In this document: positions 8,407 to 17,407 of the stretch, piece by piece
Numbering within the stretch: position 1 is the first letter of the stretch
Layout of the letters: each line of letters opens with the position of its first letter
Assembly (NCBI RefSeq): GCF_000230715.2
Contig: NC_019792.1
Coordinates: 1,798,001-1,862,000 of the forward strand
Reading direction: 5' to 3'
Length of the DNA stretch: 64,000 bases
From: Natronobacterium gregoryi SP2
GTDB lineage: Archaea; Halobacteriota; Halobacteria; Halobacteriales; Natrialbaceae
Program-made: the position numbers and the translations under genes
Notes under the pieces: model-generated
The model's database searches: none
What the model was told of the DNA's origin: nothing
Seen by the model: the letters and a program-made list of their open reading frames with translations, nothing else

Positions 8407-8759
8407 ACGCGGGAGGTACAATGTCCCCGTGCAAAATCGTTTCGACGCGTCGTGGCGTCTCGAGTCGCGTACTGGCTCGTTCGGCATCGGTCGAGGTCGA
8501 ACGGAGCGGTAACTAAAGCCGGTTTTTCACCTTACGGTGCGTATATTTCCCTACGGGCGCTACGTGAAGTTGCGTCCCGAGTTTCGGACGGCTGTCGCCG
8601 GACTCGGGACCACGTGTACTGCCCGCCGATCGATTGGGGCAGTCGACCCCTGTCCGCCGATCATCCGATCACCGGTTCGCCGAACCGGTCTCTCCCACAC
8701 CACCCGCACCCGCGTTTCCGCCGCTCCGCTGACGCAGTCCTCCACCGCCCTGCGTGCGG
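8407..8759. other. Intergenic stretch with a perfect palindrome
   Basis: No open frame here has convincing composition. The stretch contains ACCGGTTCG-C-CGAACCGGT (8671-8689), a 9-bp palindrome that could be an operator or a termination hairpin for the phosphoesterase gene, which ends at 8760 on the minus strand. Confidence 0.4.
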
Positions 8760-9272
8760 TCACTGCTCCGTAATCGTACACGACTCGACGAGTGTGCCGT
8801 CCGGCTTCCGTATCTCTCCTTCGAGTCCGTCCTCGCTCTCCTCGAGCACCGCGAACCCCGGTCTGTGGCCCCGTGGCTGAGCGTGGCTCCCCGGATTGAG
8901 GAGGAGACAGGCTTCGGTCTCGACGGCTGTCGGTCGATGCGTGTGTCCCGAGACGACGACGTCGGCGTCTCGTGATCGGCCGAACATGGCGAGTCCTGTC
9001 TCCCCGCCGCCGCGCCGGTGGGTCACCGCGAGCCGCACACCACCGGCGTCGACCACGCGGGCCGTCGGCAATCGGTCCCGCACGGCTGCGCTGTCCGCGT
9101 TGCCGTGGACCGCAAACAACGTCGTACACTCCGCCTGGAACGCCTCGAGCGCCGCTTCGCTCGTGAAATCGCCCGCGTGGACGACGGTGTCGGCCTCTCG
9201 AGCAGCTGTCAGCGCTTCACCCTCGAGTTCGTGGCCGTGGCTGCTGTGTGTGTCGGAGAAAATCGCGATCAT
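8760..9272 (-). CDS. YfcE/MJ0936-type metallophosphoesterase
   Basis: 170 residues starting MIAIFSDTHSSHGHELEG at 9272. Calcineurin-like phosphoesterase motifs appear in order: FSDTH (residues 5-9), HAGDFTS (about 33), HGNADS (about 57), a His near THRRGGG (about 87) and SGHTHRP (about 110). These bind a two-metal centre that hydrolyses phosphodiesters; the physiological substrate of this subfamily is unknown. Length is typical. The next minus-strand gene upstream (9317-9730) starts 45 bp away and may be co-transcribed. Confidence 0.88.
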   Translation of the reverse strand: MIAIFSDTHSSHGHELEGEALTAAREADTVVHAGDFTSEAALEAFQAECTTLFAVHGNADSAAVRDRLPTARVVDAGGVRLAVTHRRGGGETGLAMFGRSRDADVVVSGHTHRPTAVETEACLLLNPGSHAQPRGHRPGFAVLEESEDGLEGEIRKPDGTLVESCTITEQ

Positions 9273-9316
9273 GTCGGACAGTTGGCCGCGGGCGGGACGT
9301 GTCTTTCGACCCGTCG

Positions 9317-9730
9317 CTATCGCCCGAGTTCGTCGGCGGCGTGGTCGTCGTACCCCGCCGCGATCGTCGATCCTGGCGGTCGGTCGTTCAGCACGGCCGT
9401 CACCGTCGTCTTCTCGAGGTCGGTCGTCGACTCCAGTGACTCCCAGCCGTCGTCCGTTCGGGCGGTGACTGCAACGTCCGTTGGACTCGCACCCGGTGGC
9501 AGTTCCGAAGGGTCGTACGAGAGCGTCAGCCGGACGGCTTCGACCGCCTGCAGCCCCTCGAAGCAGGTGATCGAGACCGGGTCCGAGAGCGCGTCGGCCG
9601 GCGGTTCGATCCCGCTTCGCTCGAGGTCGAACTCGTCGGGGACGACATCCGCGACGACGGCGACCCGCGCACCGACGCGCTCGAGCACTGCTTCGGCGAT
9701 GCTGTCGGCATCGTATCCGGGGATGGGCAT
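9317..9730 (-). CDS. Hypothetical protein, possible beta-rich domain
   Basis: 137 residues starting MPIPGYDADSIAEAVLERVG at 9730. Composition is normal for a haloarchaeal coding region. The second half (VRLTLSYDPSELPPGAS... TTVTAVLNDRPPGSTIAAGY) alternates like beta strands. No signal peptide or known catalytic motif. It lies 45 bp upstream of the phosphoesterase on the same strand. I do not recognise the family. Confidence 0.55.
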   Translation of the reverse strand: MPIPGYDADSIAEAVLERVGARVAVVADVVPDEFDLERSGIEPPADALSDPVSITCFEGLQAVEAVRLTLSYDPSELPPGASPTDVAVTARTDDGWESLESTTDLEKTTVTAVLNDRPPGSTIAAGYDDHAADELGR

Positions 9731-9806
9731 ACACGAGGAATCGAACTCGAATAGTATGTCGATGTAGCAGGCGTACGCTGGCAGTTGGATCGACGGCAGT
9801 AATACT

Positions 9807-9889
9807 GATACGGATTGCTGCAAGACATTGCCGGTGCAATCGCGGCCCTTCTTGCGGTTGCACCGGTAAATCGTTACAGCAAACCGTAT
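9807..9889. repeat. Intergenic double-inverted-repeat element (copy B)
   Basis: Outer arms ATACGGATTGCTG (9808-9820) and CAGCAAACCGTAT (9877-9889) pair at 12 of 13 positions. Inner arms CCGGTGCAATCGC (9831-9843) and GCGGTTGCACCGG (9854-9866) pair at all 13 positions, counting one G.T. Related copies lie at 578-637 and 19515-19592. The size and lack of an ORF suggest a REP- or MITE-like haloarchaeal repeat. Confidence 0.7.
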
Positions 9890-9892
9890 GAA

Positions 9893-10184
9893 GCGAGAAA
9901 CGAGCGGGACTGCGTCGAAAGAGAGCGACTGTACCGAAGTCGAGCCACTTCGATTTGGCGACGATTGCGACCCACTGTTCGGAGGTGGTGACGATTTTGG
10001 GACCGAACCCCACGTCCAAAACACTCGAGTGGATCGCGCCTGGCTGATAGTATTCGAAGTGCCTCTCGTGGGACTCTCCCCGAGTCGTCGGCCTACGTTT
10101 GGCGGAGAGAAAGACGACGCCGTCTGACCGAAGCACCCGATGGAACTCGCACATGTCGCCACGGACGAGCGGCGTGGACGCCAT
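9893..10184 (-). pseudogene. C-terminal remnant of a class I SAM-dependent methyltransferase
   Basis: On the minus strand the frame from 10184 reads MCEFHRVLRSDGVVFLSA..., then ERHFEYYQPGAIHS, LDVGF and TTSEQWVAIVAKS. This resembles the last beta-strands of a methyltransferase type-11 domain (EFxRVLxxxGxxxL followed by the C-terminal region). The SAM-binding N-terminal half is absent upstream, so it is a fragment. The hairpin repeat 9807-9889 directly follows. Confidence 0.55.
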
Positions 10185-10235
10185 TACCTGACTGTTTCGG
10201 TGTCAGAGCGACCACAGTAGAGGGCAACCGCTGCG

Positions 10236-10529
10236 TTAGTTGACGTACAGCGAGTACGCGATCACGAGAAAGCCCGCAAGCATCAGGAGACTCTCGAGGA
10301 GGACCCCGGTTATCAACGCCACGTCGAGCAGTTCGAACAGTAGACCAGCAAGCACCAACCCGAGAGTGATGAGTCCAAAGCCGACCGCGAGCAAGCCCAG
10401 AGAGCGTTGTTTGGTGCGGCGATATGCCTTGAAGGTAAAGAACGTGATGACACTCCCGACTAGCAATATGAGTGTCTTGACGATGGCGAGTGCGATCGTG
10501 GCCGACGCTTCGGCGACTGCAGGACTCAT
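10236..10529 (-). CDS. Three-span membrane protein, hypothetical
   Basis: 97 residues starting MSPAVAEASATIALAIV at 10529. Three hydrophobic segments lie at about 9-31, 42-66 and 72-95, joined by short basic (FKAYRRTKQRS) and acidic loops. It resembles the small three-helix proteins often annotated as DUF7521 in haloarchaea (family assignment from memory, uncertain). It stands alone on its strand. Confidence 0.6.
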   Translation of the reverse strand: MSPAVAEASATIALAIVKTLILLVGSVITFFTFKAYRRTKQRSLGLLAVGFGLITLGLVLAGLLFELLDVALITGVLLESLLMLAGFLVIAYSLYVN

Positions 10530-10626
10530 TGTCTTCACTCCTCTTTTCCGGACGGCGAACAAGTAAGTTACCGTTATCGCCCGTCGAACGGGAGCGTTTT
10601 GCCGCTGGCGCTCGAATATCGAGCCG

Positions 10627-10866
10627 ATGACGAGACTCGTCGAACTCGAAGGCACCGGTCCGTGTAAACTCGATACGTCCGATATCGACGACGAGAAAGG
10701 AGATGTCGCAGTTTGTCGGTGCGGTCTCTCGGAGTCGTTCCCGTTCTGTGACGGCAGTCACCGTCGCACCGATGGTGAAAGCGACGACGAGACGTACGTC
10801 TACGAGGAAGGCCGTCGGGAAGTCCTCGAGCGGGTCGTCACCAGCGACGAACTGGACGAGGAATAG
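10627..10866 (+). CDS. CDGSH iron-sulfur domain protein
   Basis: 79 residues with the motif CRCGLSESFPFCDGSHR (about residues 33-49): three Cys and one His that ligate a 2Fe-2S cluster, as in mitoNEET-type CDGSH proteins. Such small soluble prokaryotic members are thought to act in redox or iron-sulfur handling. The C-terminus is acidic. It converges tail-to-tail with the P-type ATPase. Confidence 0.88.
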   Translation: MTRLVELEGTGPCKLDTSDIDDEKGDVAVCRCGLSESFPFCDGSHRRTDGESDDETYVYEEGRREVLERVVTSDELDEE

Positions 10867-10872
10867 CGGTCA

Positions 10873-13284
10873 TCAGATCGACCGCGAGGAGTTTATCACG
10901 ACCAGTAGACTGCTCGTGGCCATCGCCAGTGCCGCGAAAAGCGGGTTCAACAGGCCGGTGATCGCAAGCGGGATCGCGACCGCGTTGTAGAAAAAGGCCC
11001 ACCCGAGGTTCTGTTTGATCCGGCTGTTAGTGCCGGCCGCGAGATCGAACGTCTCCGCAATTGCTGCCAGGTCATCGCCGACGATCACGGCGTCGGCCGC
11101 GTCTGTCGCGAGTTTCGTTCCGCTTCCCATCGCGATGCCGACGTCGGCGGCTGCCAGCGCGGGGGCGTCGTTGCTCCCGTCGCCGACCATCGCGACGGAG
11201 CCGCGAGCGCGGAGCCGCTCGACCGTCTCGGCTTTCGCTTCCGGAGGGACGCCCGCGAAGACCTCGCTCACCCCATCGACGGACCGGAATCGGTCGGCTG
11301 CGGCCCCTTCGTCGCCCGTCAGCACGACGACGTCACGCCCTGTCGCGAGCGTCTGGACGGCGTCTTTCCACTCCCCACGTGGGGAGTCACCGACGACGAT
11401 CACGCCACGCGACCGACCACCCCAACCGACGACGACCGGAACGTCACCGGCCGCACGCGCGTCCGCGATCCGAGCCTCTAGCGAGGTGGAAATAGCCAGT
11501 TCGTGTTCTCGAAGGTAGTCGGGATGGCCGACGACGACCCGGTGTCCGTCGACGACGCCACTGACGCCGCGCCTGTCGCGTTCGAACGCCTCGACGTCGA
11601 CCTCGAGTTGGTCGTCGTCTTCGAACGCCGCGTCGGTGATCGCTTCGGCGATCGGATGCTCCGAGAACTGTTCGACTGCTCCGGCCCGCTGGAGCAGTCG
11701 CTCTTCGTTTTCTCCGTGGACTCTCGCAACGGTCATCGAACCCGTCGTCAGCGTCCCTGTCTTGTCCAGTACGACGACATCGACGTCTGGTGCGTCCTCG
11801 AAGATCGTCTCCGCAGCAACGACGATTCCTCGCTTCGCGGCTGCCTGGACCCCCGAGGCGATCGCCAGCGGCGTCGCCAGCCCCAGCGCACAGGGACAGG
11901 AGACGATTACGACCGTCAACCCGACTAGTAGCGCTCTCGAAAGACTCGATCCCGTCGCGAGAAAGAGTATCGTCGTAGCCGTCGCCAGCACGAGCACGAG
12001 CGGCACGAAGATCGTCGCCAGTTTGTCCGCGAGTCGCTGGACTCCCGGCCGCGAACTCTGGATCGACCACAGCAAGGAGACGAGTCGATCGAGCGTGCTC
12101 TCGGCGTCGTCTCCAACTTCGACGATGACCGGCGCGTCGGTGACGACTGTACCGCCACGGACGGAGTCGCCAGGCCCTTTCTCGACGGGAATAGACTCGC
12201 CAGTCACCAGCGACTCGTCGACGGCAGCCGTCCCCTCGCGAAGGTCGCCATCCAGCGGAATCCGCTCGCCCGGACGTACGAGGAGTCGGTCTCCAGGATC
12301 GACATCCTCGAGCGGGACGGTTTCGCCGCTCTCGAGTCGTGCGTCGTCGACTTGCTGTTCAGTCAAGTCCGAGAGAAGACTCGTCGCGCGGCGCTTGATC
12401 CGCTCTTCGTAGTAGGTACCAGCAGTGACGACGAGGATGACGGCGACGCTGACGTCGAAGTACAGGTCGGTTCGCCCGAGCACCATCGCGAGCGTACTGT
12501 AGGCGTACGCACCGACGGCTGCAGTCGTCACCAGCAAATCCATGTTCGGCATCCCCGCCCGCAGACTCACGTACGCACCTCGAAGAATCGGATACCCCGT
12601 ATAAAAGAGGACGAACGAGGTCATCAGCCAGATGTTCGCTGCGACGTAGTAGCCGTCGAAGTCACCGAACTGGACGACGGGCTCGTAGCCGAAGTAGCTC
12701 GGATAGAGAAAGACGACGTACCACACCATCACCATCATTCCAAACAGACCACCGCCAGCCAGAAACTTCACCAGCGCTTGCCCCTCCTCGTCGTCCGCGC
12801 CAGCGGCGTCCGTCCGGTCCCGAGCTCTGTACCCGTACCCAGAGACGACCTCGGGCAACGCTTCGGTCGTGACCTCGTCCGGATCGTACACTACCCGGAC
12901 CGTTTCGGTCGCGTAACTCGCTTCCGCACCACGGACGCCGTCGTGCGATTCGGCACTCGTCTCGAGGAAGGCCTCGCAGGTCGAACAGTGCATCCCATCG
13001 ACCGCGAGGTAGGCGTCTTCACCCTCGAGTTCGTCGAGGTCGGCCGTCTCGTCGACGTCGAGTCTGGACTGGACGCATGCCGCGTCCGTTTCTGCGTCCT
13101 CGAGTGCCCGACTCACCTCGAGACAGCCACGACAACAGTACTCGCCTTCGACATCGGCAGCCGTGAACGGATCGGCAGGTGTCGGAAGATCACAGAGCTG
13201 GCAGCCAGATGGTGTCTCTTCTGACGTGCCCTGATCGCTCTTGGCCGGCGTCGCGTTCGGTCGTGCGTGTGGGTTCTCGGCCAT
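10873..13284 (-). CDS. Heavy-metal (Cu-type) P1B ATPase
   Basis: 803 residues from the ATG at 13284 (MAENPHARP). The N-terminus has a Cys-rich metal-binding region (CQLCDL about 28-33, YCCRGC about 49-54) and an HMA domain with GMHCSTC (about 97-103). P-ATPase motifs follow: TGES (actuator), VSCPCALGLATP (Cu-transport CPC in a membrane helix), DKTGTLTTG (phosphorylated Asp) and VGDGSNDAPAL. This Cys-rich-plus-HMA layout is typical of CcoI/CtpA-type pumps that supply copper to haem-copper oxidases, and the ba3 oxidase cluster next door fits that role; general copper export is the alternative. Confidence 0.9.
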   Translation of the reverse strand: MAENPHARPNATPAKSDQGTSEETPSGCQLCDLPTPADPFTAADVEGEYCCRGCLEVSRALEDAETDAACVQSRLDVDETADLDELEGEDAYLAVDGMHCSTCEAFLETSAESHDGVRGAEASYATETVRVVYDPDEVTTEALPEVVSGYGYRARDRTDAAGADDEEGQALVKFLAGGGLFGMMVMVWYVVFLYPSYFGYEPVVQFGDFDGYYVAANIWLMTSFVLFYTGYPILRGAYVSLRAGMPNMDLLVTTAAVGAYAYSTLAMVLGRTDLYFDVSVAVILVVTAGTYYEERIKRRATSLLSDLTEQQVDDARLESGETVPLEDVDPGDRLLVRPGERIPLDGDLREGTAAVDESLVTGESIPVEKGPGDSVRGGTVVTDAPVIVEVGDDAESTLDRLVSLLWSIQSSRPGVQRLADKLATIFVPLVLVLATATTILFLATGSSLSRALLVGLTVVIVSCPCALGLATPLAIASGVQAAAKRGIVVAAETIFEDAPDVDVVVLDKTGTLTTGSMTVARVHGENEERLLQRAGAVEQFSEHPIAEAITDAAFEDDDQLEVDVEAFERDRRGVSGVVDGHRVVVGHPDYLREHELAISTSLEARIADARAAGDVPVVVGWGGRSRGVIVVGDSPRGEWKDAVQTLATGRDVVVLTGDEGAAADRFRSVDGVSEVFAGVPPEAKAETVERLRARGSVAMVGDGSNDAPALAAADVGIAMGSGTKLATDAADAVIVGDDLAAIAETFDLAAGTNSRIKQNLGWAFFYNAVAIPLAITGLLNPLFAALAMATSSLLVVINSSRSI

Positions 13285-13584
13285 ACTCGAGACGGCTAGG
13301 TGAGGGGTCGGATCGATTCTTCGAGAGCGAGGGGGACAGCGGCCGGTATCAGCGTGACGGCGTTTTATACAGCTTACTGTCCGTCGGTTTCGGTTCGATC
13401 GCGTCCCGCAGCGGTCGTCCCGGCACGTCGGTACCGCAAACGGTAGTACAGCATTCCGTCCCAGCCGCGGCTTCCCGGTCGCGTTACATCGACTTACTGC
13501 ATGGACGTGTGTAACCGTTGTGGCGAAGAACGATGCCGTCGTTCGCATCGAAACGGCGACCGCACCGTCTCACTGGAGCAGCGA
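13285..13584. promoter_or_regulatory. Leader/promoter region of the Cu ATPase gene
   Basis: Contains a clear minus-strand TATA-like sequence GTATAAAAC (about 13363-13372), roughly 80 bp before the ATPase ATG. The rest of the 300 bp holds no convincing gene. Confidence 0.4.
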
Positions 13585-13791
13585 TTACGTCGCTGTGCCG
13601 CTGTTTTTCCCGTGGTCCGCGTCTTCTATCGGTGCCATCGCGACGTACAGCGCAGCGAAGATGAGGACAACGTTGACCGCGGCAACGTATCCTGCGATGC
13701 CGGGATAGGAGACGCCGAAGACCAGCGTCGGAACGAGTGCCAGCAAGCCGACTGCAGCAGCGGCCCGCGGAGAGATCTCTTCAACACCCAT
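13585..13791 (-). CDS. Small cytochrome ba3 oxidase-associated subunit
   Basis: 68 residues, start MGVEEISPRAAAAVGLLALVP at 13791. Two hydrophobic segments (about 11-30 and 34-52), then a polar tail. It resembles the approximately 60-residue haloarchaeal protein annotated as a cytochrome-ba3 oxidase subunit next to cba genes. It is divergent from the cba operon and reads toward the Cu ATPase. The TATA-like TTTAAG (13818-13823) about 27 bp upstream of the ATG suggests a leaderless transcript. Confidence 0.65.
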   Translation of the reverse strand: MGVEEISPRAAAAVGLLALVPTLVFGVSYPGIAGYVAAVNVVLIFAALYVAMAPIEDADHGKNSGTAT

Positions 13792-13893
13792 ATACCCACC
13801 TGTGTATGCTGGATACTTAAATCATGGACCCGTTCCCGTGGGTCGGGAATCAAACGTGATGAGTAAGTAAAACTTGTTCCTTACCACTCTCGT
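13792..13893. promoter_or_regulatory. Divergent promoter region of the ba3 oxidase cluster
   Basis: 102 bp between two divergent starts. The minus-strand TATA-like TTTAAG lies at 13818-13823. On the plus strand an AT-rich run AGTAAAACTTG (about 13864-13876) sits about 20-28 bp before the ATG at 13894. Confidence 0.45.
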
Positions 13894-14097
13894 ATGAGTT
13901 CAGCGACAGAGCAGACGGAGGCCGATACGTCACACGAGATCGGCCACGACGAGTACGACCCGATCGGGACACTGACTCTTATCGGGCTCTATTTCGTCGT
14001 CCTGGTCCTAATGTGGTTTTACACCTACTTCATCGAGTTCCTCGGGAACGACCCGACGGTGATCGGCTCGGTCGTGACTGCAGGAGGGATAGTATGA
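13894..14097 (+). CDS. cbaD: ba3-type oxidase small subunit (CbaD-like)
   Basis: 67 residues: a polar N-terminus (MSSATEQTEADTSHEIGHDE) and one transmembrane helix (TLIGLYFVVLVLMWFYTYFI). It lies first in the oxidase operon and its stop overlaps the start of the subunit II gene (ATGA). Small one-helix subunits at this place are known from the Natronomonas ba3 oxidase. The symbol is assigned by context. Confidence 0.7.
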   Translation: MSSATEQTEADTSHEIGHDEYDPIGTLTLIGLYFVVLVLMWFYTYFIEFLGNDPTVIGSVVTAGGIV

Positions 14098-14903
14098 ACA
14101 TTCACACGTACGAGAAATTCTGGCTGATCGGTGCGATGGTCCTTATCGTCGCGTTCATCGCGACAGTCACCTACGGTGCCGCCGGACTCGGCATCGCGAT
14201 GGTCGACGACGAAGGTGGAACGATCGCCCCGGACGAAATCGGTGATCACGACAAGTTCGGCGACCCCGGAGTCCACCAAGTCGGTGAAAACGAGTACGAC
14301 GTGTACGTCCACGCGTACACGTTCGGGTACAGCCCCGATACAATCGAGATTCCGGAGAACAGTGAGGTAACCTTCTACGTCACCAGTTCCGACGTTACAC
14401 ACAGTTTCACTGTCGTCGGAACGAACGTCAACACGATGGTCATTCCCGGTGAGATCGCCGAGATAACCGCCCAATTCGACGAACCAGAGGAGTACGGCAT
14501 CCTCTGTAACGAGTACTGTGGCTTCGGCCACCACGACATGGAGGCCGAACTCCACGTCGTCCCCGAAACCGAGTTCGACCTCACCGAACTCGCCGTCGAT
14601 GCCCCCGACGAAGTCGACACCGACGACCAAGCCCAGGTCACCGCATCCGTGACCAACGGGATGCTCGAAGACCTCGACACCACCGTCACCCTCGAGATCG
14701 GTAACGAGACCGTCGAGGAAGACGTCACGGTCGCTGGCGACTCGAGCGAGGACGTGACGTTCGCCGTCGACGCGTCGACCCTCGGCGACGGTGACCACGA
14801 CTGGACGGTGACCGTCGACGACTACACGGAAAGCGACCAGTTGACCGTCGGAACTGACGACGACGGCGACAGCGACGACGGCGATACGACGGAGGAGGAG
14901 TAA
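14094..14903 (+). CDS. cbaB: ba3-type cytochrome c oxidase subunit II, with extra C-terminal domain
   Basis: 269 residues. The N-terminal membrane anchor (about 9-34, FWLIGAMVLIVAFIATVTYG) leads to an extracytoplasmic cupredoxin domain. The CuA ligands are visible: His in VTHSFTV (about 102) and CNEYCGFGHHDM (two Cys, His, Met, about 140-151). CuA takes electrons from a blue-copper donor and passes them to subunit I. From about residue 165 an extra beta-rich domain (ELAVDAPDEVDTDDQAQV...) resembles a CARDB-type adhesion module, and the protein ends in an Asp/Glu-rich tail. The extra domain is unusual for a minimal ba3 subunit II. Confidence 0.9.
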   Translation: MNIHTYEKFWLIGAMVLIVAFIATVTYGAAGLGIAMVDDEGGTIAPDEIGDHDKFGDPGVHQVGENEYDVYVHAYTFGYSPDTIEIPENSEVTFYVTSSDVTHSFTVVGTNVNTMVIPGEIAEITAQFDEPEEYGILCNEYCGFGHHDMEAELHVVPETEFDLTELAVDAPDEVDTDDQAQVTASVTNGMLEDLDTTVTLEIGNETVEEDVTVAGDSSEDVTFAVDASTLGDGDHDWTVTVDDYTESDQLTVGTDDDGDSDDGDTTEEE

Positions 14904-14904
14904 C

Positions 14905-16659
14905 ATGAGTACGTACGTAGACAACTTCCCTGAAGAAGCAGCGATCGTTCGGAAGGCATTCTACACGTCGTTCGTGTTCCTGGCCCTCGGTGGCGTCTTC
15001 GGGCTCATTCAGACGCTTCACCGGACGGACTTCCTCAGGTTCATGGATTCGGCGGACTACTACACCGTTCTCACCGCTCACGGGGTTTTCCTCGTGATCG
15101 CGTTCACGATCTTCTTCCTCGTGGGCGTGTTCACCTGGGCGGTCACGACGAGCCTCGACCGTGGGCTCGAGGATCTCCGGCTGACGAAGCTGTGGTTCGG
15201 TCTGATGTCGGCTGGTGGACTCGCCGCAGCGATCACCATTCTGTCCGGCTTCGTCGGCGACGCACCGATCCTCGGCGCACTCGATGCCGACGTTCTCTTT
15301 ACCTTCTACACGCCACTCGAGGCTCACCCACTGTTTTACATCGGGCTCGTGGTGTTCGTGATCGGCACCTGGGTCGCCGGTGCTGACTGGATTCGCACGT
15401 GGTGGAGCTGGCGCAAGGACAACCCGAACGAACGCATCCCGCTCCCGACGTTCATGGTCATCACGACCATGATCATGTGGTACATCGCGACGCTTGGCGT
15501 CGCAATCGCGATTATCGTGTTCATCCTGCCGTGGTCGCTCGGTCTCGTCGAGAGCGTCAATCCGCTGTTGACCCGGACGCTGTTCTGGTACTTCGGCCAT
15601 CCAGTCGTCTACTTCTGGCTGATGCCGGCGTACATGATGTGGTACCTTCTGCTACCGAAACTCGCCGGTGGTCGCCTCTTCAGTGACCCGCTCGCACGCG
15701 TCGTGTTCGTGCTTTTCCTGTTGCTCTCGACGCCGGTCGGCATTCACCACCAGTATCTCGATCCTGGTATCTCAGAAGGGTTCAAATTTATCGCGATGAC
15801 AAATACGATGTTCCTGCTGTTACCGAGCTTTCTGACTGCCTTTACCGTCGTCGCCAGTATGGAACACGGTGCTCGCCAGAACGGCGGTACGGGCTATCTC
15901 TCCTGGCTCGGTGCGCTCCCGTGGCGTGACCCGGCCTTTACCGGCATGGCACTCGCCGGCCTAATGTTCGCTGCGGGTGGCTTCTCCGGCATGGTCAACG
16001 CGGGGATGAACATCAACTATCTCGTCCACAACTCCCTGTGGGTCCCCGGCCACTTCCACCTTACCGTCGGCACTGCGGTCGCCCTGACGTTCATGGCCGG
16101 AGCCTACTGGTTCCTCCCGCAACTGACCGGGAACAAGCTATGGAGTCGCCCGCTCGCTGTCGGCCAGACCGTAATCTGGTTCATCGGTATGTCGTTCATG
16201 TCGAACGCGATGCACCGGGCTGGTCTGATTGGCATGCCCCGCCGAACCGCCGAACCCCAGTACGAGAACTTCGGGTTCGACGCCGGCGTCGGCTCTGTCG
16301 CCGAACTCGACGCACAGATCGCACTCGGCGGTGCCTTGCTTACCGTGTCGCTGTTGCTCTTCTTCGTGGTCATCGCCATGACCGCCTTCAATGGCGACAG
16401 CGATTACACCGAATCGAACTCGATTCCGACGCCACTGTCGGGCCCCGAAGACGCTCCACAAGTCCTCGACAACCTGAAACTCTGGACGATCCTCGCAATC
16501 GTCCTCGTTATCATCGCCTACTCGCTGCCACTCGCAAGCATCATCGACGGCCGTGGCCTGTTCGGTCCCGGCATCGAACCGTTCGACCCGATCCCGTTTA
16601 GCGTCGTCTCCACGACGCTCGAACTCACGGCCGAACACGTGACCGGGGTGATCCGCTAA
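14905..16659 (+). CDS. cbaA: ba3-type haem-copper oxidase subunit I
   Basis: 584 residues, about 13 membrane helices. Metal-binding histidines are in the expected segments: low-spin haem ligand in LTAHGVFLVI, CuB site FGHPVVYFWLMPAY with the His-Tyr pair, CuB histidines GIHHQYLDP, and GHFHLTVGTAV with haem a3 and low-spin haem ligands. The enzyme reduces O2 to water and pumps protons. The start follows the subunit II stop by 1 nt and the stop shares a base with the next gene, so the cluster is one operon. The B-type assignment follows from its similarity to ba3 enzymes and the small partner genes. Confidence 0.94.
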   Translation: MSTYVDNFPEEAAIVRKAFYTSFVFLALGGVFGLIQTLHRTDFLRFMDSADYYTVLTAHGVFLVIAFTIFFLVGVFTWAVTTSLDRGLEDLRLTKLWFGLMSAGGLAAAITILSGFVGDAPILGALDADVLFTFYTPLEAHPLFYIGLVVFVIGTWVAGADWIRTWWSWRKDNPNERIPLPTFMVITTMIMWYIATLGVAIAIIVFILPWSLGLVESVNPLLTRTLFWYFGHPVVYFWLMPAYMMWYLLLPKLAGGRLFSDPLARVVFVLFLLLSTPVGIHHQYLDPGISEGFKFIAMTNTMFLLLPSFLTAFTVVASMEHGARQNGGTGYLSWLGALPWRDPAFTGMALAGLMFAAGGFSGMVNAGMNINYLVHNSLWVPGHFHLTVGTAVALTFMAGAYWFLPQLTGNKLWSRPLAVGQTVIWFIGMSFMSNAMHRAGLIGMPRRTAEPQYENFGFDAGVGSVAELDAQIALGGALLTVSLLLFFVVIAMTAFNGDSDYTESNSIPTPLSGPEDAPQVLDNLKLWTILAIVLVIIAYSLPLASIIDGRGLFGPGIEPFDPIPFSVVSTTLELTAEHVTGVIR

Positions 16660-16859
16660 TGCGCGTCTCGAAAGCTGGACTCATGGTCCTCCTCGCGTTC
16701 GTCGTCCCACTCACCGTCGAACTCCGGACCGTCCTCGCCTGGTTCAACGTCGAACTGACGGTCCTCGAGAGCGTCCTCGTCGGTCTGGCCGTAATCGCTG
16801 CTATCGTCGTCTGGGCGACGCGACCACCGAAAGACGAACCCAGCGCCGCGAGCCAGTAA
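16659..16859 (+). CDS. cbaC: CbaC-like small membrane protein
   Basis: 66 residues: MRVSKAGLMVLLAFVVPLTVE and then VLESVLVGLAVIAAIVVW, two short hydrophobic spans, ending in a polar tail. It overlaps the last base of cbaA, so it is the fourth gene of the oxidase operon, as in other haloarchaeal cba clusters. Confidence 0.7.
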   Translation: MRVSKAGLMVLLAFVVPLTVELRTVLAWFNVELTVLESVLVGLAVIAAIVVWATRPPKDEPSAASQ

Positions 16860-16971
16860 TCAGTCACCGTCCCCACTCCACTCGAGACGGACTCCCACAC
16901 AGTCACTGTCGGGATTTCGCCACAACCGCAAACAGAACCCCAGGTGCACCAGTAATCCGCCCGCCGTCACA

Positions 16972-17295
16972 TCATTCGTCCATCTCCCAGGTCTCGACCC
17001 GACCACTGTGGATGTCCTCGACACAACCGTCACAGTCCGGCTGTCCATCCTCGTAACAGGCCGGCCGGAACTGATCGTCGAGTTTTGCTGCCCGCCGCTC
17101 AGCGTACCGCCGACAGACGATTTGTGCCCGGCCAGCCTCGTCCAACGGCAAGCACCGAGCGTTTTTCGCCACCTCGTAGACCTCACGTGTCTCCTCGAGT
17201 TGCCCGTCGGTCGACTTGCGGAGCTGCTCGTACTGCTTGCCTGCTTCCTGAAGCTTCGACCGAAAGAACCGCTCGACTCGACGGCGATCCGGCAT
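16972..17295 (-). CDS. Conserved haloarchaeal protein with Cys pairs (DUF7091-like)
   Basis: 107 residues from the ATG at 17295 (MPDRRRVERFFRSKLQEAGK); upstream in-frame starts would add an unlikely extension. The first half is helical and basic. The second half has IVCRRYAERRA, PACYEDGQPDCDGC and VETWEMDE; the closely spaced cysteines could bind zinc. Resembles a haloarchaeal family catalogued as DUF7091 (from memory). Function unknown. It lies head-to-head with the tRNA-Met gene. Confidence 0.65.
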   Translation of the reverse strand: MPDRRRVERFFRSKLQEAGKQYEQLRKSTDGQLEETREVYEVAKNARCLPLDEAGRAQIVCRRYAERRAAKLDDQFRPACYEDGQPDCDGCVEDIHSGRVETWEMDE

Positions 17296-17407
17296 TCGAG
17301 CAATCGTTCGACCGCCTGCCACATAACCTCGTCGCCAACCGCCTCGAGACACACGAGCCACGATGGAGAGTAAGGGTTAACTTCCGGCCACGTTTTCCTC
17401 TGGGTGT

